A DNA stretch of 64,000 nt from assembly GCF_900098745.1 (NCBI RefSeq), contig NZ_FQTT01000001.1, positions 310,001-374,000 on the forward strand. Reading direction: 5' to 3'. The translations under genes and the position numbers were made by a program. The stretch comes from Actinomyces glycerinitolerans. Lineage in GTDB: Bacteria; Actinomycetota; Actinomycetes; Actinomycetales; Actinomycetaceae. The notes under the pieces were generated by a model that was not told the DNA's origin, did no database searches, and worked only from the letters and a program-made list of their open reading frames with translations. Within the stretch, counting starts at the first letter, position 1, and each line of letters begins with the position of its first letter. Positions 9,259 through 21,444 of this stretch are shown here, in pieces.

Positions 9259-9678
9259 TCAGTCGTCGTCCTCGTCGCCGTCATCGTCGTCTCTGTCATC
9301 GTCGTCGGAGTCGGTGTCAGAGCTGCTGTTCGAGCTGCCGCTGTTGCTCGTGGTGCCAGTGCCGTAGCCAGATCCGGAGCCTCCCTGGGGCGAGACGTTC
9401 TGGGGCGGCGCCTGCTGCACCACCTCGGGGGTGCCATCGTCAACGCCGTCCGAGCCGCTGTCATTGGCGTCGTCGTCGGAGTCCGGAGGCGGCGTCATCA
9501 GGGGTCCGGCGCTGCGGCCGACCTGGGCGGTCGTGGTGGCTGCCGGGGTCATGGCGATGCCGGGTTCGTCGTCGAGGCCGGCGGGACGACGCAGAATCAG
9601 GATGGCCACACATACGAGCAGAACGGTGGCCGCGGCGGCGACGAGCACCGCCAGCGGTCTGCCTCGGTCGGGGTTCAT
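9259..9678 (-). CDS. Single-pass membrane protein with Asp-rich tail, unknown function
   Basis: 139 aa from the ATG at 9678, chosen for a perfect AGGAGG Shine-Dalgarno 8 bases upstream. Residues about 10-30 form one membrane helix (AVLVAAAATVLLVCVAILIL) after a short basic N-terminus; the rest is a disordered Pro/Gly/Ser/Asp-rich tail that ends in an almost purely Asp/Asp-Arg run. The topology suggests an outward-facing acidic tail. It lies 59 bp after proA and may be cotranscribed, but nothing links it to proline. No family recognised. Confidence 0.6.
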   Translation of the reverse strand: MNPDRGRPLAVLVAAAATVLLVCVAILILRRPAGLDDEPGIAMTPAATTTAQVGRSAGPLMTPPPDSDDDANDSGSDGVDDGTPEVVQQAPPQNVSPQGGSGSGYGTGTTSNSGSSNSSSDTDSDDDDRDDDDGDEDDD

Positions 9679-9737
9679 GGCTATTGCCTCCTGGTGCTTG
9701 CCCCCCGGCGCCGGGAAGCGGCGGGGTGAATATCGGG

Positions 9738-11063
9738 TCAGGGGCGCACGTGCCCCGCCCCCTCGACGACCCACTTGGTGGTGGTCAGCGCCGCCAGGCC
9801 CATGGGGCCGCGGGCGTGGAGCTTCTGGGTGGAGATGCCGAGTTCAGCGCCCAGTCCCAGTTGCCCGCCGTCGGTGAAGCGGGTGGAGGCGTTAACCATG
9901 ATGGCCGCCGAGTCGACCTGGCTGACGAACTGGTTCATGGCGGCCACGTCCTGCGTCAGGATCGCCTCGGTGTGTCCGGTCGAGTATGCGGTGATGTGGG
10001 CGATCGCGTCGTCGATGGTGTCGACCACTCGCACCGCCAGGTCCAGGCTACCGTATTCGGTCTCCCAGTCCGCCTCGGTGGCGTCCACCAGCAGCTCCGC
10101 ACGGCCCTGGGCGGAGGCCTGCTCCTCCACGCAGGCGCGGGCGGCGGCGTCGGCGTGGAGGGTGACGCCGCGCTCCCACAGGGCGTCCGCGGCGGCCGGC
10201 AGGTAGGCGGAGGCGGCGGAGCGGTGCACGAGCAGCGTCTCGGCGGCGTTGCACACCCCGACCCGCTGGGTCTTGGCGTTGACGATGATGTCGACGGCGG
10301 CGGCCAGGTCGGCGGCGGCATCCACGTACACGTGGCAGTTGCCCGAGCCGGTCTCGATCACGGGCACGCTCGACTCCTCCACCACGGTGCGGATCAATCC
10401 CGCCCCGCCGCGCGGCACGAGCACGTCGATCAGGCCGCGCGCATGCATGAGGGCGGTGGCTCCGGCGCGGCCGGCCGGGTCGATGGTGGTGACCAGGTCG
10501 GCGGGCAGGCCCGCCGCCGTCAGGGCGTCGCGCAGCACGGTGATGATGGCGGCGTTGGTGTCCGCGGCCGCGCTGCCGCCACGCAGTACGACGGCGTTAC
10601 CGGATTTCAGGGTCAGGGCGGCCACGTCCACGGTGACGTTGGGGCGGGCCTCGTAGATCATGCCGACCACGCCGAGCGGCACGCGCACGCGCCGCACCCG
10701 CAGCCCGTTGGGCAGGGTCTGCCCGTCGACGATCTGACCCACCGGGTCGGGCAGGGCGGCGATCTCGCGCAGGGAGTCGGCAATGGCGGCGATGCGGTCG
10801 CCGTCCAGGGCGAGGCGGTCGATAAGTCCCGGCTTCATGCCGGCGGCGCGGGCGCGTTCGAGGTCCCGGGCATTGGCGGCGAGGATGAACTCGGCGCGGG
10901 CGGTCAGGGCGTCGGCCAGGGCGTGCAGGGCGGCGTCCTTGCGCTCCCGGTTGACGCCGGCCAGGGCGCGCTGGGCCTGGCGGGCGGCTCCGGCGGTGGT
11001 GGCGACCAGGGCTTCGGCATCGTTGACGGAATCGTTGGCGGCATCTACGGGTGAAGTCGTCAT
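9738..11063 (-). CDS. proA: Gamma-glutamyl phosphate reductase
   Basis: 441 aa, full length. It reduces gamma-glutamyl phosphate to glutamate semialdehyde with NADPH, the second step of proline synthesis. ALDH-superfamily fold with NAD(P)-binding segment PLGVVGMIYEARPNVTVD and catalytic Cys 271 (RVGVCNAAETLLVHR). The gene follows proB on the same strand with a 123-bp gap. That gap holds an imperfect GC-rich inverted repeat which could reduce read-through, so it may also have its own promoter. Confidence 0.95.
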   Translation of the reverse strand: MTTSPVDAANDSVNDAEALVATTAGAARQAQRALAGVNRERKDAALHALADALTARAEFILAANARDLERARAAGMKPGLIDRLALDGDRIAAIADSLREIAALPDPVGQIVDGQTLPNGLRVRRVRVPLGVVGMIYEARPNVTVDVAALTLKSGNAVVLRGGSAAADTNAAIITVLRDALTAAGLPADLVTTIDPAGRAGATALMHARGLIDVLVPRGGAGLIRTVVEESSVPVIETGSGNCHVYVDAAADLAAAVDIIVNAKTQRVGVCNAAETLLVHRSAASAYLPAAADALWERGVTLHADAAARACVEEQASAQGRAELLVDATEADWETEYGSLDLAVRVVDTIDDAIAHITAYSTGHTEAILTQDVAAMNQFVSQVDSAAIMVNASTRFTDGGQLGLGAELGISTQKLHARGPMGLAALTTTKWVVEGAGHVRP

Positions 11064-11186
11064 GACACCAGACTGTAGTCCCCGCCGCGCCGTGCGGGTA
11101 GGCGTGATGCGGTACTCGGCGTCACTCCCACGCGGGTGCTGGTCTCCCCTCGGTCTCGTTAAGCGGAGCGCGAGGAGGGGTAGGCG

Positions 11187-14011
<2,825 letters not shown>

Positions 14012-14269
14012 TCAGCCTTCGGATGCGACGACGTTGACGACCTTGCGGTCGCGGAAGGTGCCGAAGTCGACGTTGCCGGCGGTCAGGGCGAACAGTGTGT
14101 CGTCCTTGCCGCGGCCAACGTTGTTGCCGGGGTGGAAGTGGGTGCCGCGCTGGCGGACGATGATCTCGCCGGCCTTGACGAACTGGCCGCCGAAGCGCTT
14201 CACGCCGAGGCGCTGGGCGTTGGAGTCGCGGCCGTTGCGGGAGGAACCAAGACCCTTCTTGTGTGCCAT
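14012..14269 (-). CDS. rpmA: 50S ribosomal protein L27
   Basis: 85 aa, usual length. It begins [20 protein letters not shown], so it lacks the N-terminal extension that Firmicutes cleave, and contains the family signature [20 protein letters not shown]. It is encoded 59 bp after rplU in the standard rplU-rpmA-obgE order. Confidence 0.98.
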   Translation of the reverse strand: MAHKKGLGSSRNGRDSNAQRLGVKRFGGQFVKAGEIIVRQRGTHFHPGNNVGRGKDDTLFALTAGNVDFGTFRDRKVVNVVASEG

Positions 14270-14328
14270 GTCGGGGCTTCTTTCTGTTTCGCTGTTGCCT
14301 GAAAGGATACTGCGGCGGGGCGGCCCGC

Positions 14329-14649
14329 TCAGCCGATCGCGGTGACCTTGATGGCGGTGAGCTTGGCGCGGTGACCCTGGCGCTTGCGGTAGCCCGTCTT
14401 GTTCTTGAACTTGAGGATGTTGATCTTGGGGCCCTTCTCGTCGCCGACGATCTCGGCCTTGACGGAGGACTTGGCCAGGTCCGCGGCGGAAGCGGTCACC
14501 TTGTCTCCATCCACCAGCATGACGGGGGCGAGAGTTACCTCGTCGCCGACCTCGCCGGCAAGCTTGTCGACAACCACGACGTCACCGACGGAGACCTTCT
14601 CCTGACGGCCGCCGGCCTTGACGATCGCGTAGACCACTTGACTGCTCAT
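14329..14649 (-). CDS. rplU: 50S ribosomal protein L21
   Basis: 106 aa. N-terminus [17 protein letters not shown] and C-terminal [23 protein letters not shown] are diagnostic of L21. It is the first gene of the rplU-rpmA pair, downstream of rne on the same strand. Confidence 0.98.
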   Translation of the reverse strand: MSSQVVYAIVKAGGRQEKVSVGDVVVVDKLAGEVGDEVTLAPVMLVDGDKVTASAADLAKSSVKAEIVGDEKGPKINILKFKNKTGYRKRQGHRAKLTAIKVTAIG

Positions 14650-14883
14650 CTCTGTCGTATCTTCTAGTCGCTCGTTCCCGGGAGCGCTGCTCCACCGCTG
14701 GCGGGCGACTACTTGGGCAATGGTGCGGAAGGCACCGCCGGATTACTTTATGCGATCCGGCGGGCGACACCAACCTGTGAACGCCCGCCGGACCTGTGTT
14801 CTTCCGCACCCCACCGCTCGGAGGAGATGCTCCGGGGCGACGGCGGACGCCCGCTTCGGGGCGGTGGCGCCCGCCGGGGCCGC
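14650..14883 (-). promoter_or_regulatory. rne-rplU intergenic leader with two hairpins
   Basis: 234 bp without a gene. Two short inverted repeats lie close together on the minus strand: CCGGAT/ATCCGG arms with an 11-nt loop (about 14738-14760), and GGTGC-CTTCC-GCACC (14721-14735). Ribosomal protein operons often have autoregulated structured leaders, and L21 leaders are known in other phyla; whether this is one is inference. An AT-rich AAAGTAAT inside the first loop could also belong to a promoter. Confidence 0.35.
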
Positions 14884-17841
14884 TTACTCCTCGGTGACGG
14901 CGCCCGCCGGGGCGGCCGTGCTGCTCTCCTCGGCCTGGGCGTGCTCGTGAGCGTGCTCGGCGGCCGCCGCAATCTGTGCCAGGGCTCCGCGCACGGCCGA
15001 GCGGGCGGCGTCGTCCCGGTCCTCGTCCCCCTGGGCGGACTTGCCGCGCCCGCCGGAGCGACCGGACCTGCCGGAGGACTTGCCCGACCTGCCCGAACCC
15101 TTGGCGGACTTCCCCTCGGCCTTGGCGCCGTCGTCGTCGCGACCGCGGCGACCCCGGCCGGAGCCGGCGCTGCGCGCGGCGGAGGCGGACATGTCCACCG
15201 CCTGGTTCTCCACCGGGTGCTCGTGAACGATGAAGCCGCGCCCGCCACAGCACTCGCAGGGCGTGGAGAAGGCCTCCACCAGCCCCTGACCGACGCGCTT
15301 GCGGGTCATCTGCACCAGGCCCAGCGAGGTGACCTCCGTGACCTGGTGGCGGGTGCGGTCGCGGCCCAGGCACTCCACCAGACGGCGCAGCACGAGGTCG
15401 CGGTTGGATTCCAGCACCATGTCCACGAAGTCGATCACCACCATGCCGCCGATGTCGCGCAGCCGCAGCTGGCGGACGATCTCCTCGGCGGCCTCGAGGT
15501 TGTTGCGGGTGATGGTCTCCTCCAGGGTGCCGTCCGCGCCGCCGGTGAAGCGCCCGGTGTTGACGTCGATGACGGTCATGGCCTCGGTGCGGTCGATGAT
15601 GAGCGTGCCGCCGCTGGGCAGCCAGACCTTGCGGTCGAAGCCCTTGGCGAGTTGCTCGTCGATGCGGTGGGCGGTGAACACGTCCTCGGGGCTGACCCAG
15701 TGCTCCAGCCGGTCGGTCAGCTCGGGGCTGAGGTCGGACACGTAGGTGGAGATGGTCTTCCAGGCGTCGGGGCCCTGCACGATGAGCTTGCGGAAGTCCT
15801 CGTTGAACACGTCGCGCACCACGCGCACGGCCAGCTCGGGCTCCTCCTTCAGCAGCACGGGCGCCTTCCCGGAGCCCTTGAGCACCTGGGAGGACTTCTT
15901 CTCGATGGACTCCCACTGCGCCACCAGCCGCTTGATGTCGTCGGCGAGCTGCTCCTCGCCGGCGCCCTCCGCGGCCGTGCGCACGATCACGCCGGCGTCG
16001 TCGGGGACGATCCGCTTGAGGATCTTCTTCAGCCGGTTGCGCTCGGTGTCCGGGAGCTTGCGGGAGATGCCGGTCATGGTGCCGCCGGGCACCAGCACCA
16101 GGTAGCGGCCCGCCAGGGTGATCTGGCTGGTCAGGCGGGCGCCCTTGTGACCGATGGGGTCCTTGGTGACCTGCACCAGCACGGTGTCGCCGCTGGCCAG
16201 GGCGTCCTCGATGCGGCGCGGCTTGCCCTCCATGCCGGCGGCGTCCCAGTTGACCTCGCCGGCGTACAGGACGGCGTTGCGTCCCTTGCCGATGTCCACG
16301 AAGGCCGCCTCCATGGATGGCAGCACGTTCTGCACACGGCCGACGTACACGTTGCCGACCAGTGAGGTCTGGGTGTGCCGGGCGACGTAGTGCTCCACCA
16401 GCAGCCCGTCCTCCAGGACGGCGATCTGGTTCAGGCCGTCCTGCTCGCGCACCACCATCTGCCGGTCGACGCTCTCGCGGCGGGCCAGGAACTCGGCCTC
16501 GGTGATGATGGGCCGGCGTCGACCCGCGGCGCGCCCCTCGCGGCGGCGCTGGCGCTTGGCCTCCAGGCGGGTGGAGCCCTTGAGCGCGGTGATCTCGTCC
16601 CGGGAGGCGTCGGAGCGGCTGCGAGAACGACGACGGCGACGACGAGAACTGCCGGCGCTCTCCTCCGGCGTCTCGGCGGAGGTCCGGTCCGTCTGCACAC
16701 TGTCCGCGGCGTCGGCGGGCGTCTCGTTGGCCTCGTCGGCGTCGTCGGCGCTCTCGACCGTGGCGCCACGGCCCTCGGCGCGGGAGCGGGCACGCCGCCC
16801 GCGTCCGCCGCGGCGGCGCTTGCGGCGGCCGGTGGCGGCCTCCTTGTTGGTCTCAGTGCCCTCGGCGTCTTCTGCTCCCTCAGCGTCCTCCGTCGGGGCC
16901 GACTGGGCGGAGGCGGCCTCGTCGGCGTCCCGGGCCGGGCCGGCGTTGCGGCCGCGGCGCTTGGCGGGGGCGGCCTCCTCCACGTGCTCGGGCGCGGTGG
17001 AGGCGGCGGTCGCGCGACGACGGCGCCGGCGACCACCGCGGGTGCCGGTAGCGGCCTCGTCGGAGTCGGTGGAGGCGTCGGTACCGCCGGAGCCGGTGCC
17101 AGCGGACACAGCCGCATCGGGCTTGGCGGCCGGGGCATCCCGGTCCCGGCGTGAGGCGGACTCGGGGCTCGACTCGGCCGGCTGGGCCTGGGCGGGGGTG
17201 GTGGCGGCGACCTTCACCTTGCGGCGCCGCCGCCGGGCCAACGCCGGATCGGGGGCCTGGAACAGGAGCGACGCGGCGGGCAGCTGCGGCTCCTCCGGCT
17301 CCGGCAGGTCCTCCTCCAGCTCCGGCGTGGATGGGTCGGCGTCGGAGTCGGCGCCTGACTCGGGCTCGGGTTCAGCGTCTGCCGTGGCGTCGCCATCTTC
17401 AGCCTCGGCAGCCTCCGGCTCACCTGCCTCAGACTCGCCGGCCTCGGCGTCGGCGGCTTCGGCGGCTTCTGCGTCCTCGACGTCCTCGGCCTCCAAGGTC
17501 TCCGCATCAGCTGCGTCCTCGGCGTCTTCGTTCTCCGCAGCATCGGAGGCTTCCGCCTGCGCAGCGTCGTCGGCGGCGTCGACCGCCGCGGCGTCAGTTT
17601 CCTCGGGCGTTTCCGCGGAAGCGGCACTGTCAGGCGCGGCGATGCCCTCGGCCTGGGCCGCAGCCTCTTGTGCCTCGGCGTCTGCGGCGTCGGGAACCTT
17701 GCTCGGCGCGTCGGGAGCGGACTCGGGCGTAGTTACAGCGGCGGTGACTCGGCGGTGCCGACGGGCAGGCCGCTTGGGGGCGTCTGTCTCCTCGGAGCCC
17801 TGAGCGTGGGAGTCGTGTGAGCGCGATGACGAGGGGGACAT
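14884..17841 (-). CDS. rne: Ribonuclease E/G with long acidic N-terminal extension
   Basis: 985 aa from ATG 17841; an upstream frame extension to 18042 is translated promoter DNA. The first ~450 residues are low complexity: alternating Ala/Glu/Asp tracts and Arg-rich patches. The catalytic part follows: S1 domain (NVYVGRVQNVLPSMEAAFVD), RNase H-like and DNase I-like regions with metal-binding acidic residues in MTVIDVNTGRF and VIDFVDM, and the Zn-link CECCGGRGF. The enzyme cleaves single-stranded AU-rich RNA in mRNA decay and rRNA maturation. As in other actinobacteria the disordered scaffold arms flank the catalytic core rather than following it. Confidence 0.93.
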   Translation of the reverse strand: MSPSSSRSHDSHAQGSEETDAPKRPARRHRRVTAAVTTPESAPDAPSKVPDAADAEAQEAAAQAEGIAAPDSAASAETPEETDAAAVDAADDAAQAEASDAAENEDAEDAADAETLEAEDVEDAEAAEAADAEAGESEAGEPEAAEAEDGDATADAEPEPESGADSDADPSTPELEEDLPEPEEPQLPAASLLFQAPDPALARRRRRKVKVAATTPAQAQPAESSPESASRRDRDAPAAKPDAAVSAGTGSGGTDASTDSDEAATGTRGGRRRRRRATAASTAPEHVEEAAPAKRRGRNAGPARDADEAASAQSAPTEDAEGAEDAEGTETNKEAATGRRKRRRGGRGRRARSRAEGRGATVESADDADEANETPADAADSVQTDRTSAETPEESAGSSRRRRRRSRSRSDASRDEITALKGSTRLEAKRQRRREGRAAGRRRPIITEAEFLARRESVDRQMVVREQDGLNQIAVLEDGLLVEHYVARHTQTSLVGNVYVGRVQNVLPSMEAAFVDIGKGRNAVLYAGEVNWDAAGMEGKPRRIEDALASGDTVLVQVTKDPIGHKGARLTSQITLAGRYLVLVPGGTMTGISRKLPDTERNRLKKILKRIVPDDAGVIVRTAAEGAGEEQLADDIKRLVAQWESIEKKSSQVLKGSGKAPVLLKEEPELAVRVVRDVFNEDFRKLIVQGPDAWKTISTYVSDLSPELTDRLEHWVSPEDVFTAHRIDEQLAKGFDRKVWLPSGGTLIIDRTEAMTVIDVNTGRFTGGADGTLEETITRNNLEAAEEIVRQLRLRDIGGMVVIDFVDMVLESNRDLVLRRLVECLGRDRTRHQVTEVTSLGLVQMTRKRVGQGLVEAFSTPCECCGGRGFIVHEHPVENQAVDMSASAARSAGSGRGRRGRDDDGAKAEGKSAKGSGRSGKSSGRSGRSGGRGKSAQGDEDRDDAARSAVRGALAQIAAAAEHAHEHAQAEESSTAAPAGAVTEE

Positions 17842-18527
17842 GGGTCTATCTGCACTTTCGGACGCTATAGCTCCGCCGTACCCGCGGCGCCATGGCGCGG
17901 TCGCGCTCCCCTGGCGGGGAGCTAAAAGCCTACGTGTGCGCCTTGCGGCGCCGGCCTGCGGCGGAACTCGCACGTTGCGGAAGTGCGGCGGCGCTCTGGG
18001 CGGCGCAATTCTTCCGGGCGGTCTCGGCCGAGGGTCGGACACCGACTGCCGGTACGGGACCGCCGGTGCCAGGGGCAGTATCCCACAGGTGTAGCCCCAC
18101 CGGGTGGCAGTCGGGCTGGTGGCGCCGTCGTCTCGCCAACGGCGGACAGGCCGACCGGCGGCCCGCCGACCAGTACTGTCACAAATGGTGACAAACGCGC
18201 CCGCGACACCAACCTGCCATCACCAAAACGTTGAAATCACGCGATTTCAGAATCGAGCCGGGACGTCGGGAGGCGCGTTTGTTACCAATTCTGACAACCA
18301 ACCGCCCCCACAGCGCAGAAAGTTCACTCCCGGGCCGACACCGGCGGGCCGCCGACGCCACAGACACCCGCCGGCACCCGCCGCCCCCACAGCCCCACAC
18401 AGCCGCATAACGAGTCACACCTTTTCACGACACACCGTCACCCGCCGCCTATACTTGGCCTATCTCCCGGGGAGCCCCTATAAGGTTCCTCTTATATTTC
18501 CCGTGGCCCTCGCGAAAGGCGGCGCAG
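17842..18527. promoter_or_regulatory. Divergent rne/cydA control region with palindromes
   Basis: 686 bp without a gene. It holds a 17-bp palindrome TGTCACAAATGGTGACA at 18177-18193, a related copy TGTTACCAATTCTGACA at 18280-18296 (13 of 17 positions identical), and a third inverted repeat TGAAATC-ACGC-GATTTCA at 18232-18249. A TATACT hexamer (18450-18455) is a candidate -10 for cydA. The palindromes resemble CRP/FNR-type operators in layout but do not match TGTGA-N6-TCACA exactly. The segment next to rne (17842-18150) is GC-rich and shows nothing clear. Confidence 0.5.
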
Positions 18528-20021
18528 ATGAGCCTCGCACCCATGGCGCTCGACTCCCTCGACGTGGCTCGATGGCAGTTCGGCATCACCACGGTCTACC
18601 ACTTCATCCTGGTACCGCTCACGATCGGCCTGTCCCCACTGGTCGCACTGATGGAGACCCTCCACCTGCGCACCGGCAACGAGCAGTGGCGGACGGCCAC
18701 CCGGTTCTTCGGCAACCTTCTGCTGATCAACTTCGCGCTCGGCGTCGCCACCGGCATCGTGCAGGAGTTCCAGTTCGGCATGAACTGGTCGGAGTACTCC
18801 CGGTTCGTCGGCAACATCTTCGGGGCGCCACTGGCCTTCGAGGCCCTGCTGGCCTTCTTCATGGAGTCCACCTTCCTGGGCCTGTGGATTTTCGGGCGCG
18901 ACCGCCTGTCCCCCAAGTTGCACAACCTGTGCATCTGGATGGTCGCCCTGGGCACCAACCTCTCCGCCTTCTTCATCCTCGCCGCCAACTCCTGGATGCA
19001 GCACCCGGTCGGCGCCGTCGTCAACCCGGACACCGGCCGGGCGGAGCTGGACGGGGTCGGCGGATTCTTCGAGGTGCTCGGCAACAAGATCCTGTGGGTC
19101 ACCGTGGCCCACGTGATCGCCTCCGCCTTCCTGGTGGCGGGCACGCTCATCCTGGGGGTGTCCGCGTGGTGGATGATCAAGGCCGCCCGCGCCGGGCAGG
19201 ACTTCGAGGCGCGCCGACTGTGGCGCCGCATGACTCGCTTCGGCGCGGTCACGATGATCATCGCCGGTATCTTCACCGCCGGCTCCGGCCACATCCAGGG
19301 GCAGCTGGTCGCCGAGGAGCAGCCCGCCAAGATGGCGGCCGCCGAGATGCTGTGCGAGACCGAGTCGGGCGCGGGCTTCACCGTGGCCGCCTTCGGCTCC
19401 TGCGCCGACGGCACCGCCAAGCACCTGATCACCGTCCCCTACGTGTATTCCTTCATGGCCACCAACGATCCCACCGCCGAGATCATGGGCCTGAATGACG
19501 CACAAGAGCTCTACGCGGAGCGCTACGGCGACGGCGTGGACTACACCCCCAACGAGATGGTCACCTTCTGGTCCTTCCGCCTGATGATCGGCCTGGGCAT
19601 GCTCGCCATAGGCATCGGCGTTGTCGCCCTGTGGCTGACGCGCCGCGGCCGCTTGGTCGACTCCCCGTTGCTGGGCAAGATCGCCCTGTGGAGCATGTGG
19701 CTGCCCTTCGTGGCCTGCTCCTTCGGCTGGATCATGACCGAGATCGGCCGCCAGCCCTGGGTGGTGGTGCCCAACCTCGCCGACCCCGTCTCCCAGGTCT
19801 ACATGCTCACCGCCGACGGCGTCTCCCCCACCGTCGCCTCCGGCACCGTACTGGCGTCGCTGATCGGCTTCACGCTGCTGTACGCCGCCCTCGGCGTCGT
19901 GTGGTTCCTGCTGCTGCGCCGCTACGTCCGCGAGGGCGTGCGCGCCCAGGTGCCCGACGTCGTCGACGCTGCCCGGCGCCCGAGTGACGACGCCGAGGCG
20001 CCGCTGTCCTTCCAGTACTAG
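18528..20021 (+). CDS. cydA: Cytochrome bd ubiquinol/menaquinol oxidase subunit I
   Basis: 497 aa membrane protein. The three haem ligands of the family are identifiable: His 25 (VYHFILVPLTIGL, haem b595), His 195 (VTVAHVIASAF, b558) and Met 353 (FWSFRLMIGLGML, b558). GWIMTEIGRQPW is also conserved. The Q loop is short, as in Gram-positive enzymes. With CydB it reduces O2 to water using menaquinol, with high oxygen affinity. It is the first gene of the cyd module. Confidence 0.96.
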   Translation: MSLAPMALDSLDVARWQFGITTVYHFILVPLTIGLSPLVALMETLHLRTGNEQWRTATRFFGNLLLINFALGVATGIVQEFQFGMNWSEYSRFVGNIFGAPLAFEALLAFFMESTFLGLWIFGRDRLSPKLHNLCIWMVALGTNLSAFFILAANSWMQHPVGAVVNPDTGRAELDGVGGFFEVLGNKILWVTVAHVIASAFLVAGTLILGVSAWWMIKAARAGQDFEARRLWRRMTRFGAVTMIIAGIFTAGSGHIQGQLVAEEQPAKMAAAEMLCETESGAGFTVAAFGSCADGTAKHLITVPYVYSFMATNDPTAEIMGLNDAQELYAERYGDGVDYTPNEMVTFWSFRLMIGLGMLAIGIGVVALWLTRRGRLVDSPLLGKIALWSMWLPFVACSFGWIMTEIGRQPWVVVPNLADPVSQVYMLTADGVSPTVASGTVLASLIGFTLLYAALGVVWFLLLRRYVREGVRAQVPDVVDAARRPSDDAEAPLSFQY

Positions 20022-20132
20022 CCGCACCCGATGCCCACCGAAGCAGCCGCCGAGGCCCACACCGGCCGACGCCGTCGCCCGCCGACACTGCCGCCAACCA
20101 CCGCCCAACTCGACTAGCCCGTGGAGCCCGCC

Positions 20133-21260
20133 GTGACACTCTCCGTCCTCTGGTTCATCCTCATTGCGATCCTCTGGGTCGGTTATCTGACCCTGGAGGG
20201 CTTCGACTTCGGCGTGGGCATGCTGCTGAAGATCCTCGGCCGGGACGAGCGGGAACGGCGCGCCATGGTGCGCACCATCGGCCCCCACTGGGACGGCAAC
20301 GAGGTGTGGCTGCTGACCGCCGGCGGCGCCACCTTCGCCGCCTTCCCCGAGTGGTACGGCACCCTGTTCTCCGGCGCCTACCTGGTGCTGTTCCTCATCC
20401 TGCTGTGCCTGATCGTGCGCGTATGCGCCATCGAGTGGCGTGGCCGGATCAACGACCAGGCCTGGCGCGACCGGTGGGACTGGGCACACGCCATCGCCGC
20501 CTGGGTGCCCTCGATCCTGTGGGGGGCGGCCTTCGCGAACATGGTGCAGGGCATGGAGATCGAGGTGGTAGACACCGCCAGCGGCGCGCCCGTGCCGGCC
20601 GCCGAAGTACCCGCAGACGCGCTTGTCGTAGGTGCTTCCCACCTGCTCACCGGAGGGTTCTTCAGTCTGCTTACGCCCTTCACGCTGCTGGGCGGCGCGG
20701 CCACCTGCCTGCTGTTCCTCACGCACGGGGCCCTGTTCACCGCGTTGAAGACGGCCGGCGATCTGTCCGTGCGGGCGGGAACCTTCGCCCGTCGCTGCGG
20801 GGTCGCCTCGACGGCGATTGCCGCCGTCTGGGGCTTGTGGGCGACCAGTTTCTCGGCCACCGCCTGGGTCTGGTTGCCACTGGTGGTGGCGGCGTTGGCG
20901 CTCGTCGGTTCCCTGGTGGCCTCGTTCCGCGGCCGGCAGGGGCTCGCCTTCGGCCTGCACTTCGCCGGTATCGCCGGAGTCGGGGCGCTCATCTTCACGG
21001 CCATGACGCCCGACGTCATGCGTTCCTCGATCGATCCCGCGTATTCCCTGACCATCGCGCAGGCCACCTCCGCCGACGCCACCCTGGCGATCATGACGGT
21101 TGCCGCCGTCGTCTTCCTGCCGGTCGTGCTCTTCTACACGATCTGGGGTTACCGGACCTTCTCCGCGCGCATCAGCGCCGAGCGGATCGACCCCGCCGCC
21201 GGTGGGCTGCACCCCACGCGAGTGCGCGACAACGCCCAGCCCGCGCCCGTCGATCACTGA
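20133..21260 (+). CDS. cydB: Cytochrome bd oxidase subunit II
   Basis: 375 aa from GTG 20133, which has GGAG six bases upstream and gives the family N-terminus (LSVLWFILIAILWVGYLTLEGFDFGVGML); an in-frame GTG at 20121 has no Shine-Dalgarno. The conserved HWDGNEVWLLTAGGATFAAFPEWY segment is split here as HWDGNEVW and GGATFAAFPEWY. Eight to nine membrane helices. It forms the oxidase heterodimer with CydA, 111 bp upstream. Confidence 0.95.
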   Translation: MTLSVLWFILIAILWVGYLTLEGFDFGVGMLLKILGRDERERRAMVRTIGPHWDGNEVWLLTAGGATFAAFPEWYGTLFSGAYLVLFLILLCLIVRVCAIEWRGRINDQAWRDRWDWAHAIAAWVPSILWGAAFANMVQGMEIEVVDTASGAPVPAAEVPADALVVGASHLLTGGFFSLLTPFTLLGGAATCLLFLTHGALFTALKTAGDLSVRAGTFARRCGVASTAIAAVWGLWATSFSATAWVWLPLVVAALALVGSLVASFRGRQGLAFGLHFAGIAGVGALIFTAMTPDVMRSSIDPAYSLTIAQATSADATLAIMTVAAVVFLPVVLFYTIWGYRTFSARISAERIDPAAGGLHPTRVRDNAQPAPVDH

Positions 21261-21268
21261 AGGCGCGC

Positions 21269-21367
21269 TCACCCCTCCGACGTTGGCGGGCCCGCAGCCC
21301 TGTGGGCCTTCTCCTGGGCCTCCATGAGTTCGTCGTACATGTCGAAGTCGAGAGTGTCTGCACGCAG
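21269..21367 (-). pseudogene. Possible C-terminal gene remnant
   Basis: On the minus strand 32 codons read LRADTLDFDMYDELMEAQEK and then AHRAAGPPTSEG before TGA at 21269. The Asp/Glu/Met-rich composition is much more protein-like than chance in GC-rich DNA. An in-frame stop lies immediately upstream and there is no Shine-Dalgarno, so it looks like the 3' end of a lost gene. The family is not recognised. It sits between cydB and the phased palindromic array. Confidence 0.35.
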
Positions 21368-21444
21368 CTAGAACGCGTTGTTTTAGGCCGCACTATCGGC
21401 GCGAACGTGTGTTTTGGCCCGGCGGCGTGCGGGGGCGGTGTTGC

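Noticed and set aside
9069..11054. 661-codon plus-strand frame opposite proA
   Set aside because: Gly/Val/His-rich mirror of proA, typical of high-GC antisense frames.
18492..21272. 926-codon minus-strand frame opposite cydAB
   Set aside because: Gly/His/Gln-rich shadow of the coding strand with no domain; cydA and cydB have all haem-ligand motifs.
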